Shown here piece by piece: positions 54,429 to 63,475 of a DNA stretch of 64,000 nucleotides (position 1 is its first letter; every line of letters begins with the position of its first letter). The stretch is from Georgenia wutianyii (GTDB taxonomy: Bacteria; Actinomycetota; Actinomycetes; Actinomycetales; Actinomycetaceae): positions 62,001 to 126,000 of the forward strand of contig NZ_CP040899.1 in NCBI RefSeq assembly GCF_006349365.1, written 5' to 3'. The translations under genes and the position numbers were made by a program. The notes under the pieces were generated by a model. The model had not been told where the DNA came from. It searched no databases and was given only the letters and a program-made list of their open reading frames with translations.

Positions 54429-55634
54429 TCAGGCGGTCCGCACGACGAGGCCGGCGGGCTGGACGCGGGCGTGGACGACGGTCGCCTCCCCGAGGAGGTC
54501 GCCGTCCACCTGGACGTGCTCGGGCTCCTCGGTGCGGATCGTCAGCGTCCGGGTGCGCCGGAACTCGATGGTGCCGGTGCTGTAGGGGAGCAGGTCGCGA
54601 CGGACGCCCAGGCCCTGGAGGACGACCTTGCGCAGCAGGTCGGCCCACCCGATGATCCCGCCGCGGGTGTCGATCGCGGCGATGTCGAGCCAGCCGTCGT
54701 CGAGCTGGGCGTCGGGCAGGAGGACGACGCCGCCGGGCAGCCGCCCGCAGTTGGCGACGAGCACGGTCCGGGCCTGGAAGGTGTCGCTCTGCCCGGACTC
54801 GCCGAGCTCGAGGGTGGCGCGCATCTTGCGGCCGAGGAGGTGGCGCACCCCGCCGACGAAGTAGGCGACCCACCCGATGCGGGCCTTGAGGTCGTCCGGG
54901 GCCCCGCCGACCATCGCGGCGTCGAAGCCCATGCCGCCGATGACGAGGAAGACGTGCTCCTTGTCCAGGTCGGCGCCGGGCACCTCCCCGGCGGTGACGT
55001 CCGGGGCCTGGGTGCCGCCCGGGGGCGTGGCCGCGACCTCGGTGCGCCCGGGCTCACCGCGGTAGACGTCGTGCTCCGGGTCGCTCGCCGCACGCGGGCG
55101 CTCGATGCGCAGCCAGCCGAGGTCCATGGCCCGGTTCCGGCCGGTGAGGGCGATGGTCACCATGTCGCGGTGGCCGGTGAGCGGGAGGTCGAGGTTGCGG
55201 GCCAGGAGGTTGCCGGTGCCGAGCGGGAGGATGCCCATCGGGGTGGTCCTGCCCGCCAGGCCCTCGGCGACCGCCCGCACGGTGCCGTCCCCGCCGGCGG
55301 CGACGATGACGGAGGCGCCCTTCTCGAGCGCCTCGCGCACCTGGCCGACGCCCGGGTCCTCGACCGTCGTCTCGAGCCAGATCGGCTCGGGGAGCCCGGA
55401 GTCGGCGGCGACCTCGGCGACGAGCGCGCGGAGGCGCTCACCGTCCGCGCTCTTGGACGGGTTGAAGACGACGGCGGGAGGCCCGCTGGGGCGCTCGTCG
55501 GGTGTCGTCACCGGGTCCTCGTGGGAGAAGGGCGGCGTGCGGCGCCCCAGCGCGCGCAGGACGACGAGCCCGATGACGAGCCCCGCGACCGCGACGACGA
55601 GTGCGATGACCGCGACCCACTGCTCCCAACCCAC
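54429..55634 (-). CDS. Diacylglycerol kinase family lipid kinase
   Basis: 401-aa protein with one N-terminal membrane helix (about residues 5-30, VAVIALVVAVAGLVIGLVVL) and a DAGK catalytic domain. It shows AVVFNPSKS, ASVIVAAGGDGTVRAVAEGLAG (GGDGT nucleotide motif), LGILPLGTGNLLARNLDLP (written MGILPLGTGN in the sequence) and the C-terminal PDAQLDDGWLDI. Likely phosphorylates diacylglycerol or a related lipid such as those released from the wall polymers. GTG 55634 lies 6 nt after TACGGT, hence leaderless. It is followed, upstream in the map order, by an acyltransferase gene on the same strand, which also acts on glycerolipids. Confidence 0.88.
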   Translation of the reverse strand: MGWEQWVAVIALVVAVAGLVIGLVVLRALGRRTPPFSHEDPVTTPDERPSGPPAVVFNPSKSADGERLRALVAEVAADSGLPEPIWLETTVEDPGVGQVREALEKGASVIVAAGGDGTVRAVAEGLAGRTTPMGILPLGTGNLLARNLDLPLTGHRDMVTIALTGRNRAMDLGWLRIERPRAASDPEHDVYRGEPGRTEVAATPPGGTQAPDVTAGEVPGADLDKEHVFLVIGGMGFDAAMVGGAPDDLKARIGWVAYFVGGVRHLLGRKMRATLELGESGQSDTFQARTVLVANCGRLPGGVVLLPDAQLDDGWLDIAAIDTRGGIIGWADLLRKVVLQGLGVRRDLLPYSTGTIEFRRTRTLTIRTEEPEHVQVDGDLLGEATVVHARVQPAGLVVRTA

Positions 55635-55640
55635 GCCCGC

Positions 55641-55646
55641 ACCGTA
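55641..55646 (-). promoter_or_regulatory. Leaderless -10 box TACGGT
   Basis: TACGGT on the minus strand ends 6 nt before the GTG at 55634. The 120-bp gap up to 55753 otherwise holds only a short GC inverted repeat, CCCGGC-N6-GCCGGG. Confidence 0.65.
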
Positions 55647-55753
55647 CTGGCTGGCGGGCCGGCGCGCTCAGCAGGTGTCGACGGACGCTCCTCGCCGGTC
55701 GGTCGACGGGTGCCCCGGCGGGCTTGCCGGGCGGCCGGCCGGCCCGTGGCGGG

Positions 55754-56335
55754 TCAGGCCTGGGTGTCCTCGGCGTGGAGGCGCGGGATGCGCTCGCCGC
55801 CGGGCCGCACGCCGACCATGCCGGCGTAGAAGGCCCGGATGGCGTCCATGTCGGAGTGCACGTCGCCGGTCATCGTCAGCGTCGGGCCCAGGCCGGTGGT
55901 CATCGTGCGGCGGTCGACGAAGCCGAGCGTCACCGTCATCCCGGTCTCGCGGGCGATGCGGTAGAAGCCGGACTTCCAGTACGGCACCGGGCTGCGCGAG
56001 CCCTCGGGGGTGATGACGAGGTAGGTGGGGCCGTTCTGGCGCACCCGGTCGACGATGTGGTCGACGAGCCCGGCCGGGTTCTCCCGGTGGACCGGGATGC
56101 CGCCGAGCATGCGCATGACCGGCCCGAAGGGGCGCTTGAAGAGGCTGTCCTTGCCGAGCCACCGGACGTTGATGCCCCAGTGCCAGGCGAGCGCGAGCAT
56201 GATGACGAAGTCCCAGTTCGACGTGTGCGGCGCTCCGATGAGGATGCCGCCGCCGCCCGGAGGGGGCGGCGTGGGGTCGGGGGACCAGCGGCTCACTCGC
56301 CAGTAGGCCTGGGCCAGGGCATGTCGAATCCTCAC
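55754..56335 (-). CDS. 1-acyl-sn-glycerol-3-phosphate acyltransferase-like protein
   Basis: 193-aa PlsC-type acyltransferase. The catalytic His-x4-Asp block is HTSNWD (about residues 37-42), followed by WLGKDSLFKRPFGPVMRMLGGIPVHRE (acceptor-binding) and the second motif ITPEGSRSPVPYWKSGFYRIA. Family members acylate lysophosphatidate in phospholipid synthesis. Slightly shorter than average (200-250). GTG 56335 is 7 nt after TAAGGT, hence leaderless. Next to a DAG kinase gene on the same strand; divergent from serS. Confidence 0.88.
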   Translation of the reverse strand: MRIRHALAQAYWRVSRWSPDPTPPPPGGGGILIGAPHTSNWDFVIMLALAWHWGINVRWLGKDSLFKRPFGPVMRMLGGIPVHRENPAGLVDHIVDRVRQNGPTYLVITPEGSRSPVPYWKSGFYRIARETGMTVTLGFVDRRTMTTGLGPTLTMTGDVHSDMDAIRAFYAGMVGVRPGGERIPRLHAEDTQA

Positions 56336-56342
56336 GACCCAG

Positions 56343-56348
56343 ACCTTA
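56343..56348 (-). promoter_or_regulatory. Leaderless -10 box TAAGGT
   Basis: TAAGGT on the minus strand ends 7 nt before the GTG at 56335. Confidence 0.65.
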
Positions 56349-56397
56349 GTGGTCGCCGCCGCCCGGTCCTGCCGGTGAGCGGTGGGCCGTGCCCGGA

Positions 56398-56403
56398 TAG
56401 GCT
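56398..56403 (+). promoter_or_regulatory. Leaderless -10 box TAGGCT of serS
   Basis: TAGGCT ends 6 nt before the GTG at 56410. No ribosome binding site is present. Confidence 0.7.
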
Positions 56404-56409
56404 CGTCCC

Positions 56410-57675
56410 GTGATCGATCTCAGAGCCATGCGTGAGGATCCCGACGTCGTCCGCGCCAGCCAGCGCGCCCGAGGCGAGGACCCTGCCCTCGTCGACCGTG
56501 CCCTGGCCGCCGACGAGCGGCGCCGCGCCACCCTCACCACGTTCGAGGAGCTGCGCTCGGAGCAGAAGGAGGTCAGCCGCTCGGTCGGCAAGGCCTCCCC
56601 GGAGGAGCGGCCCGCCGTCCTCGCCCGCGCGAAGGAGCTCGCCGAACGGGTCAAGGTCGCGGAGCGGGAGGCCGCCGTCGCCGCGGAGGAGGCCGAGTCC
56701 GCGGCCATGCGGCTGTCGAACGTCGTCGTCCCCGGGGTGCCCGAGGGGGGTGAGGACGACTACGTCGTCCTGCGCACCGAGGGGGAGCATCGCGCGCTCG
56801 AGCAGGTGCGCGACCACCTCGAGCTCGCCGAGGGACTGGCGGCCATCGACGTCAAGCGCGGCGTCAAGGTCTCCGGGGCCCGGTTCTACTTCCTCACCGG
56901 TGTGGGGGCGCGGCTCGAGCTGGCGCTGCTCAACGCCGCGATGGACCAGGCCGTGGCGGCCGGGTTCACCCCGATGATCACCCCGACGCTGGTGAGCCCC
57001 GAGATCATGCGCGGCACCGGGTTCCTCGGCGCGCACGCCGACGAGATCTACCACCTGGAGACCGATGACCTCTACCTCACGGGCACCTCCGAGGTGGCGC
57101 TCGCGGGCTACCACGCCGAGGAGATCCTCGACCTGTCCGGCGGCCCGCTGCGCTACGCCGGCTGGTCCACCTGCTACCGGCGCGAGGCCGGCTCCTACGG
57201 CAAGGACACCCGCGGCATCATCCGCGTCCACCAGTTCAACAAGGTGGAGATGTTCAGCTACACCACGGTCGAGGACGCGCAGGACGAGCACGCCCGCCTC
57301 CTGGCCTGGGAGGAGGAGATGCTCGCCAAGGTCGAGCTGCCCTACCGGGTCATCGACGTCGCCGCGGGCGACCTCGGCTCCTCCGCCGCCCGGAAGTTCG
57401 ACTGCGAGGCCTGGCTGCCCAGCCAGGAGCGCTACATGGAGGTCACCTCGACCTCGAACTGCACGACCTTCCAGGCCCGCCGCCTCGGCGTGCGCCACCG
57501 CGGCGCCGGCGGCACCCAGCCGGTCGCCACGCTCAACGGCACGCTCGCCACGACCCGCTGGCTCGTCGCGATCCTGGAGAACCACCAGCTGCCGGACGGC
57601 TCGGTGCGCGTCCCGGAGGGCCTGCGTCCCTACCTCGGCGGGCTCGAGGTGCTCACCCCGGTGGACGGCCGATGA
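56410..57675 (+). CDS. serS: Seryl-tRNA synthetase
   Basis: Class II synthetase charging tRNA-Ser (and tRNA-Sec where present), 421 aa. It begins [24 protein letters not shown] and has an N-terminal coiled-coil arm (about residues 28-100) that grips the long variable arm of the tRNA. Then motif 2 [27 protein letters not shown] and motif 3 [24 protein letters not shown] and [19 protein letters not shown] are the usual serine-site segments. Leaderless GTG start. The stop overlaps the HAD gene (ATGA). Confidence 0.97.
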   Translation: MIDLRAMREDPDVVRASQRARGEDPALVDRALAADERRRATLTTFEELRSEQKEVSRSVGKASPEERPAVLARAKELAERVKVAEREAAVAAEEAESAAMRLSNVVVPGVPEGGEDDYVVLRTEGEHRALEQVRDHLELAEGLAAIDVKRGVKVSGARFYFLTGVGARLELALLNAAMDQAVAAGFTPMITPTLVSPEIMRGTGFLGAHADEIYHLETDDLYLTGTSEVALAGYHAEEILDLSGGPLRYAGWSTCYRREAGSYGKDTRGIIRVHQFNKVEMFSYTTVEDAQDEHARLLAWEEEMLAKVELPYRVIDVAAGDLGSSAARKFDCEAWLPSQERYMEVTSTSNCTTFQARRLGVRHRGAGGTQPVATLNGTLATTRWLVAILENHQLPDGSVRVPEGLRPYLGGLEVLTPVDGR

Positions 57676-58526
57676 CGCTGACCGTCGACACCGTCCGCGC
57701 GCACCTGCCCGCGTCGGTCCCGGCCGCCGGGCCGGAGCTGCTCGTCGCCCTCGACATCGACGGCACGCTCGTCGACCACGAGCAGCGGATGACGACGGCG
57801 GTGCGCGAGGCGGTCGGCGCGGTGCGCGACGCCGGCGCGCACGTCGTGCTGTCCACCGGGCGGTCGGTCTCCGCCGTCCTGCCGATCCTCGAGGAGCTCG
57901 AGCTGGGGCACGGGTGGGCGGTGTGCTCCAACGGCGCGGTGTGCCTGCGCCTGGATCCCGCCCTCGAGGGCGGTTACGAGATCAGCGACGTCATCACCTT
58001 CGACCCCGAGCCCGCGCTGCGGCTGCTGCGCCGCGAGCTGCCCGACGCGCTCTACGCCGTCGAGGACCTCGGCCGCGGGTTCAAGGTGACCAGCCCGTTC
58101 CCGTTCGGTGAGCTGAGCGGGGAGGTGACCGTCGTCGACTTCGAGGACCTGCTCACCGCGCCCGCCAGCCGCGTGACGATCCGCGCCCCGCACCTGTCCG
58201 CGGAGGACTTCCACGCCCTCGTCGACCGGGTGGGGCTGCACGGCGTCTCCTACGCCGTCGGCTGGACCGCGTGGCTCGACCTCGCGCCCGACGGTGTGTC
58301 CAAGGCGTCCGCGCTGGAGATGCTCCGTGAGCGCACCGGCGTGGCCCCGGGGGCCACGGTGGCCGTGGGGGACGGCCGCAACGACGTCGAGATGCTCGGC
58401 TGGGCGGGCCTGGGCGTGGCCATGGGCGACGCCGACGACGTCACCCGCGCGGCTGCGGACCTCGTCACCGGGCCGGTCGACGCCGACGGCGTCGTCCCCG
58501 TGCTCGAGGCTCTGCTGCGCGGCTGA
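57672..58526 (+). CDS. HAD-superfamily hydrolase (Cof-like phosphatase)
   Basis: 284-aa type IIB HAD phosphatase, cytosolic. Motif [13 protein letters not shown] (nucleophile Asp), motif [10 protein letters not shown], the cap domain in the middle (about residues 85-200) and motifs [20 protein letters not shown] and [12 protein letters not shown]. Acts on a small phosphorylated metabolite, not identifiable. The ATG overlaps the serS stop by 4 nt, so translation depends on serS. Conserved serS-HAD pairing is frequent in actinomycetes. Confidence 0.9.
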   Translation: MTLTVDTVRAHLPASVPAAGPELLVALDIDGTLVDHEQRMTTAVREAVGAVRDAGAHVVLSTGRSVSAVLPILEELELGHGWAVCSNGAVCLRLDPALEGGYEISDVITFDPEPALRLLRRELPDALYAVEDLGRGFKVTSPFPFGELSGEVTVVDFEDLLTAPASRVTIRAPHLSAEDFHALVDRVGLHGVSYAVGWTAWLDLAPDGVSKASALEMLRERTGVAPGATVAVGDGRNDVEMLGWAGLGVAMGDADDVTRAAADLVTGPVDADGVVPVLEALLRG

Positions 58527-58641
58527 GCCGGGCCCTTTGGTCCCGCCCGGTGGGGGGCGGTGCGATGCGTGACCAGATCGTTACCCCCCACACGGGTGAA
58601 AACCTTGCTGAAATCCGGCTGCAGCGGTTTGTTGGAGACGT

Positions 58642-58657
58642 GCACATATCTGTGTGC
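58642..58657. promoter_or_regulatory. Inverted repeat GCACA-N6-TGTGC upstream of the AglE-like gene
   Basis: The repeat surrounds TATCTG (58647-58652), the most AT-rich box in the 160-bp gap between the HAD gene and the binding-protein gene. It may combine a -10 and a repressor site for the sugar importer. No regulator gene lies near. Confidence 0.45.
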
Positions 58658-58686
58658 CTGTTCGACGACGTCGTTGGAGGAGATCG

Positions 58687-60072
58687 ATGAAGATGCTCAA
58701 GCACAAGCGGGCAAGGGTTCTGCTGGCGGGAACCGCCGGGCTGGCCCTCGTCCTGGGCGCGTGTGGGGGCGCGGACGACCTCGGCGGCGGTGGCGGTGGG
58801 GGCAGCGACACCGAGACCGATGCGACCGGCAGTGGGGCCGACTGCTCCGCCTTCGAGGAGTACGGGACCTTCGACGGGGAGACCGTCACGGTCTTCAGCT
58901 CCATCCGCGAGGTGGAGGCTGACCAGCTCCAGGACACCTTCGAGGCGTTCACCGAGTGCACCGGCATCACCGTGGAGCACAACGGCTCCGGTGAGTTCGA
59001 GCAGCAGGTGGTCGTCCAGGCCGAGGGCGGCAACGCCCCCGACATCGCGATCTTCCCGCAGCCCGGCCTCCTGCAGCGCATGGTCGCCGACGGCCACCTC
59101 GTCCCGGCCCCCGACACCGTGGAGGCCAACGCCGACGAGGGCTGGAGCGAGGACTGGAAGGCCTACGGCACGGTCGACGGCGAGTTCTACGCCGCGCCGC
59201 TCATGTCGAGCGTGAAGTCCTTCGTCTGGTACTCGCCCAGTGCGTTCGAGGAGAACGGCTACGAGGTCCCCGAGACCTGGGACGAGCTCATGGCCCTGAC
59301 CGAGCAGATCTCCGCCGACCACGGCTCGGAGACCGTCAAGCCGTGGTGCCAGGGCATCGAGTCCGGCGGCGCGACTGGCTGGCCGGCCACCGACTGGATC
59401 GAGGACCTCGTCCTGCGGTCCGCCGGCGCCGAGGCCTACGACCAGTGGGTCACGGGCGAGCTCGCGTTCAACTCCCCGGAGATCGTCGAGGCGGTCGACA
59501 TGGCCGGCGCGATCCTCAAGAACGACGACTACACCAACGGCGGCATCGGCGACTCCCGCTCCATCGCCACGACGTCCTTCAACGACGGCGGCCTGCCGAT
59601 CCTCGAGGGCAACTGCTTCATGCACCGCCAGGCCTCCTTCTACGAGGCCCAGTGGCCCGAGGGCACCGACGTCAGCCCCGACGGCGACGTCTTCGCCTTC
59701 TACCTGCCGGGCGTGACCGCCGAGGAGGCCCCGCTGCTCGTCGCCGGTGAGTTCGTCGGCGCGTTCAACGACGAGGAGGCCACCCAGGCCGTCCAGGCCT
59801 TCATGTCCTCCGGCGAGTGGGCCAACACCCGCGTCGAGATCGGCGGCGTGGTCTCCGCGAACCGCGCGGTCGACCCGGAGGCCGCGTCCTCCGACGTGCT
59901 GCGCCTGGCGATCGAGCTGCTGCAGGACGAGAACGCCGTCGCCCGCTTCGACGGCTCGGACCTCATGCCGTCCGAGGTCGGTGCCGGGTCCTTCTGGACC
60001 GGGATGGTCGAGTGGATCAACGGCGCGGACACCCAGGGCGTGCTCGACACCGTCGAGCAGTCCTGGCCGTGA
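58687..60072 (+). CDS. AglE-like alpha-glucoside-type ABC binding lipoprotein
   Basis: 461-aa extracellular binding protein, resembling AglE of alpha-glucoside importers. Signal peptide with lipobox LGAC (about residue 22) and a poly-Gly linker, then TVTVFSSIREVEADQLQDTFEAF, APDIAIFPQPGLLQRMVADGHL, FVWYSPSAFEENGYEVPETWDELMALT, and SLEGNCFMHRQ-type segment ILEGNCFMHRQ. ATG 58687 follows GGAGGAG. First gene of an importer operon with two permeases; no ATPase gene is present, so a shared MsiK-like ATPase encoded elsewhere is likely, as is usual in actinomycetes. A strong hairpin separates it from the permease. Confidence 0.87.
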   Translation: MKMLKHKRARVLLAGTAGLALVLGACGGADDLGGGGGGGSDTETDATGSGADCSAFEEYGTFDGETVTVFSSIREVEADQLQDTFEAFTECTGITVEHNGSGEFEQQVVVQAEGGNAPDIAIFPQPGLLQRMVADGHLVPAPDTVEANADEGWSEDWKAYGTVDGEFYAAPLMSSVKSFVWYSPSAFEENGYEVPETWDELMALTEQISADHGSETVKPWCQGIESGGATGWPATDWIEDLVLRSAGAEAYDQWVTGELAFNSPEIVEAVDMAGAILKNDDYTNGGIGDSRSIATTSFNDGGLPILEGNCFMHRQASFYEAQWPEGTDVSPDGDVFAFYLPGVTAEEAPLLVAGEFVGAFNDEEATQAVQAFMSSGEWANTRVEIGGVVSANRAVDPEAASSDVLRLAIELLQDENAVARFDGSDLMPSEVGAGSFWTGMVEWINGADTQGVLDTVEQSWP

Positions 60073-60081
60073 TCTGACGGT

Positions 60082-60118
60082 CCGACGGGGGTGCGGCGAC
60101 CCGCCGCGCCCCCGTCGG
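60082..60118. terminator. 17-bp intercistronic hairpin between binding protein and permease
   Basis: Arms 60082-60098 and 60102-60118 pair over 17 nt with one G-T type mismatch, loop 3 nt. It begins 10 nt after the binding-protein stop, inside the operon. It probably stabilises or partly terminates the mRNA so that binding protein exceeds permease. Confidence 0.8.
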
Positions 60119-60137
60119 CGTCATGAAGGAGCCGATG

Positions 60138-61124
60138 ATGGATTTCTTCCTGTACTCGAAGGTCGGCCAGATGCTCCTGGCCGTCATCGCCCTGCTCGCC
60201 GTGGTCGCCGTCCTCCTCGGGGGCGCCCGGCTCGCCGACCGGTACGCCGGCCGCAGCCGGACGTTCCTGGTGGGTGCGGCGTTCGCCGGTCCGGCGTTCC
60301 TCCTGCTCGGGGTCGGCCTGGTCTACCCCGCGATCCGCACGACGGTCATGTCCTTCATGGACCGCCGCTCGGAGGAGTTCGTCGGCCTGGCCAACTACCA
60401 GTGGGTCTTCTCCGACCCCGCGTCCCTCCAGGGGTTCGTCAACACCTTCTGGTGGGTGATCCTCGTCCCGCTGGTCTCGACGGCGGTCGGTCTGGTCTAC
60501 GCGATCCTCGTCGACGGCTCCCGCTTCGAGAAGGTCGCGAAGTCGCTGCTCTTCATGCCGATGGCGATCTCCTTCGTGGGCGCCGGCATCATCTGGAAGT
60601 TCGTCTACGAGTACCGCGGGGCCGCCCAGGAGCAGATCGGCCTGCTCAACGCGATCATCGTCGGGCTCGGCTTCGAGCCCGTGCGGTTCCTCCAGGACTC
60701 CCCGTTGAACACGTTCTTCCTCATCGTCGTCATGATCTGGATCCAGGCCGGTTTCGCGATGGTGCTGCTCTCCGCGGCGATCAAGGCGATCCCGGGTGAC
60801 ATCGTCGAGGCCGCCCGGCTCGATGGCGTCAACCCGTGGCAGATGTTCTCGCGGATCACGCTCCCGAGCGTGCGGCCCACGCTCGTCGTCGTCCTCACGA
60901 CGATCATCATCGCGACGCTGAAGATCTTCGACATCCCGCGCACCATGACCGGCGCCCGGTTCGACACGCAGGTGCTCGCCAACTCCATGTACGACCAGTC
61001 CTTCACGTTCGGGAACAACGGCATCGGGTCGGCGCTGGCCGTGATGATCTTCGTCCTCGTCATCCCCGTCGTGGTCTTCAACATCCGACAGATGATCCGC
61101 AACCGGGAGGTGCGTGGAGCATGA
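60138..61124 (+). CDS. AglF-like sugar ABC transporter permease
   Basis: 328-aa integral membrane permease. Helices at about residues 10-32, 45-65, then the binding-protein-dependent permease core with the EAA motif EAARLDGVNPWQMFSRITLPSVRP (about 230-253), which docks to the ATPase. Six to seven helices, all features of the MalF/AglF type. ATG 60138 lies 6 nt after AAGGAG; ATG 60135 and 60123 are in frame but badly spaced or before the site. Coupled to the next gene by ATGA. Confidence 0.9.
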   Translation: MDFFLYSKVGQMLLAVIALLAVVAVLLGGARLADRYAGRSRTFLVGAAFAGPAFLLLGVGLVYPAIRTTVMSFMDRRSEEFVGLANYQWVFSDPASLQGFVNTFWWVILVPLVSTAVGLVYAILVDGSRFEKVAKSLLFMPMAISFVGAGIIWKFVYEYRGAAQEQIGLLNAIIVGLGFEPVRFLQDSPLNTFFLIVVMIWIQAGFAMVLLSAAIKAIPGDIVEAARLDGVNPWQMFSRITLPSVRPTLVVVLTTIIIATLKIFDIPRTMTGARFDTQVLANSMYDQSFTFGNNGIGSALAVMIFVLVIPVVVFNIRQMIRNREVRGA

Positions 61125-62074
61125 GCGTGGCACCAGCCAACCCGGCCATCAGCGAGCCCGGTCCCGCCCGGTCGCTGCCCGACCCGATGAGCCCGACCCG
61201 GCGCTCGGCGGTGAGCAGCGCGAAGAGCCGCCTCACCTCCCGCGTCGGCTCCGCCGCCGCGATCGTCATCGCGATCCTGTGGACGGTGCCGACCGTCGGC
61301 CTGTTCGTCAGCTCGATCCGCCCGGAGGGGGAGATCCGCACCTCCGGCTGGTGGACCTTCTTCACCAGCCCGTCCTTCACCCTGGAGAACTACCAGGAGG
61401 TGCTGTTCGGGCGGGCCTCCTCCGGCGCGCTGTCGAACTTCTTCCTCAACTCCGTGGTCATCACGGTGCCGGGCACCGTCATCCCGCTCGTGTTCGCGAC
61501 GATGGCGGCCTACGCGTTCTCCGTGCTCCGGTGGCGGGGGCGGGACACGGTCTTCATCATCGTGTTCGCGCTGCAGATCGTCCCGCTGCAGATGTCGCTC
61601 ATCCCGCTGCTGCGGATCTTCTCCGGCTCCGCGGCCTCCGAGGCGTTCCCCTACCTCGCGGTCTGGGTGGCGCACGCGGCGTTCGCGATGCCGCTGGCGA
61701 CGTTCCTCCTGCACAACTTCATGTCCGAGATCCCGCGCGAGCTCATCGAGGCCGCCCGGGTGGACGGCGCCGGGCACACGACCGTGTTCCTCAAGGTCAT
61801 GCTCCCGCTGCTCGTCCCGGCGATCGCCGCGTTCGCGATCTTCCAGTTCCTGTGGGTGTGGAACGACCTGCTCGTCGGTCTGACCTTCACCGGCGGGAAC
61901 AACGCGGTCCAGCCGCTCACCGCCCGCCTGGCGGAGATGGCCGGCTCGCGCGGGCAGGACTGGCACCTGCTCACCGCCGGTGCGTTCGTCTCGATCATCG
62001 TCCCGCTCATCGTGTTCCTCTCCCTGCAGAAGTACTTCGTGCGCGGCCTGCTGGCCGGCTCGGTCAAGGGCTGA
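61121..62074 (+). CDS. AglG-like sugar ABC transporter permease
   Basis: 317-aa second permease, MalG/AglG type. Charged N-terminus of about 40 residues, then helices beginning at SAAAIVIAILWTVPTVGLFVSS; the EAA motif is EAARVDGAGHTTVFLKVMLPLLVP (about 207-230), and the C-terminus is LQKYFVRGLLAGSVKG, a MalG hallmark. ATG 61121 overlaps the AglF-like stop. Forms the membrane channel with the preceding permease. The operon ends in a 13-bp hairpin. Confidence 0.92.
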   Translation: MSVAPANPAISEPGPARSLPDPMSPTRRSAVSSAKSRLTSRVGSAAAIVIAILWTVPTVGLFVSSIRPEGEIRTSGWWTFFTSPSFTLENYQEVLFGRASSGALSNFFLNSVVITVPGTVIPLVFATMAAYAFSVLRWRGRDTVFIIVFALQIVPLQMSLIPLLRIFSGSAASEAFPYLAVWVAHAAFAMPLATFLLHNFMSEIPRELIEAARVDGAGHTTVFLKVMLPLLVPAIAAFAIFQFLWVWNDLLVGLTFTGGNNAVQPLTARLAEMAGSRGQDWHLLTAGAFVSIIVPLIVFLSLQKYFVRGLLAGSVKG

Positions 62075-62081
62075 GATCGGT

Positions 62082-62112
62082 GGCGCGCCGCCCCTCCCCG
62101 GGGCGGCGCGCC
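62082..62112. terminator. 13-bp perfect GC hairpin
   Basis: GGCGCGCCGCCCC (62082-62094), loop TCCCC, exact complement (62100-62112), 7 nt after the AglG-like stop. No U-tract. Probable terminator between the importer operon and the isomerase gene, which has its own TAACCT box near 62141. Confidence 0.8.
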
Positions 62113-62178
62113 GCTGTGCGGGCGGCCCCTGGGCGGCCGGTAACCTGACGGTCCGGCAAACCCAGGAGGACGACGACG

Positions 62179-63423
62179 ATGACGTGGCTCGGCACCGCTG
62201 CCCATGCCCGCTGGCTCGAGACCGAGTCACGCGCACTGCTCGACTTCGCCCGCGCCGCGGCCGTCCCCCAGGGCTTCGGCTACCTCGACGCCGAGGGGCG
62301 GCTGGACCCCTCACGCCCGGTCGAGCTGTGGGTCACCTGCCGGATGACGCACTGCTTCTCCCTCGGCTCCCTGCTCGGCGTCCCCGGCACCGCCCCGCTC
62401 GCCGACCACGGCGTGCGTGCGCTCTCCGGTGCGCTGCGCGACGCCGAGCACGGCGGCTGGTTCTCCGCCGTCGGGCCCGACGGCCCGGTGAACGACGCCA
62501 AGGAGGCCTACGCGCACGCGTTCGTCGTCCTCGCGACCTCCTCCGCGACGGCGGCCGGGCGCCCCGGCGCCCGCGAGCTGCTCACCGAGGCGCTGCGGGT
62601 GAGCGAGGAGCGGTTCTGGCGTGAGGACGAGGGCGCGGTCCTGGAGTCCTGGGACCGCGGCTTCACGACGGCCGAGGAGTACCGCGGCGTCAACGCGAAC
62701 ATGCACACCGTCGAGGCCTACCTCGCGGCCGCCGACGTCACCGGTGAGGACGTGTGGCTCGACCGGGCGGTGCGCATCCTGCGCCGCGTGCTCGACGGGT
62801 ACGCCCGCGACCACGACTGGCGCATCCCCGAGCACTTCACGCGGACGTGGGAGCCGGTCCCGGACTACAACGCCGACGACCCCGCCCACCCGTTCCGGCC
62901 CTTCGGGGTGACGGTCGGGCACGGGCTGGAGTGGGCGCGGCTCGCGCTCCACGCCCGTGAAGGGCTCGTCGCCCGCGGCCGGGAGACCGAGGGGTGGCTG
63001 CTCGAGGCCGCCCAGGGTCTGTTCGACCGGGCGACCGGCGACGGCTGGGCGGCCGACGGCGCGGACGGCTTCGTCTACACCGTCGACTTCACCGGGCAGC
63101 CGGTGGTCCACGAGCGGATGCACTGGGTGGTGTGCGAGGCGATCGGCGCCGCGGCCGCGCTCGAGGCGGTCACCGGGGAGGAGCGGTACGCCCAGTGGTA
63201 CCAGCGGGCCTGGGACTACGCGGCGACCCACCTCATCGAGCGGCCCGGCGCCTGGCGCCACGAGCTCGACGAGCACAACGCCCCGAGCGCGCGCACGTGG
63301 CCCGGCAAGCCGGACACCTACCACGCGCTGCAGGCGACGCTCGTCCCGCGCCTGCCCCTCGCCCCCGCCTTCGCCCCGGCGCTCGCCGCCGGCCTGCTCG
63401 ACGTCCGCCACCCCCTCCGCTGA
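62179..63423 (+). CDS. AGE-family sugar isomerase (YihS/mannose isomerase-like)
   Basis: 414-aa alpha6/alpha6-barrel enzyme of the N-acylglucosamine 2-epimerase superfamily, close in length to E. coli YihS (413). Active-site candidates match the YihS pattern: Arg55 (CRMTHC), His176 (NANMHTVEA), Arg240 (HPFRPFG), His248 (GHGLEW) and His382 (DTYHALQ). It should isomerise an aldose to a 2-ketose, such as mannose-fructose or sulfoquinovose-sulfofructose; which one is not determined. ATG 62179 follows AGGAGG. It lies behind the AglEFG-like importer, so it may act on the imported or released sugar. No other sulfoglycolytic gene is in view. Confidence 0.88.
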   Translation: MTWLGTAAHARWLETESRALLDFARAAAVPQGFGYLDAEGRLDPSRPVELWVTCRMTHCFSLGSLLGVPGTAPLADHGVRALSGALRDAEHGGWFSAVGPDGPVNDAKEAYAHAFVVLATSSATAAGRPGARELLTEALRVSEERFWREDEGAVLESWDRGFTTAEEYRGVNANMHTVEAYLAAADVTGEDVWLDRAVRILRRVLDGYARDHDWRIPEHFTRTWEPVPDYNADDPAHPFRPFGVTVGHGLEWARLALHAREGLVARGRETEGWLLEAAQGLFDRATGDGWAADGADGFVYTVDFTGQPVVHERMHWVVCEAIGAAAALEAVTGEERYAQWYQRAWDYAATHLIERPGAWRHELDEHNAPSARTWPGKPDTYHALQATLVPRLPLAPAFAPALAAGLLDVRHPLR

Positions 63424-63475
63424 CCCGCCGGGTCGCAACCCCACCCCACCCGCCGCCCTCCCTGCCCTTCCCCGC

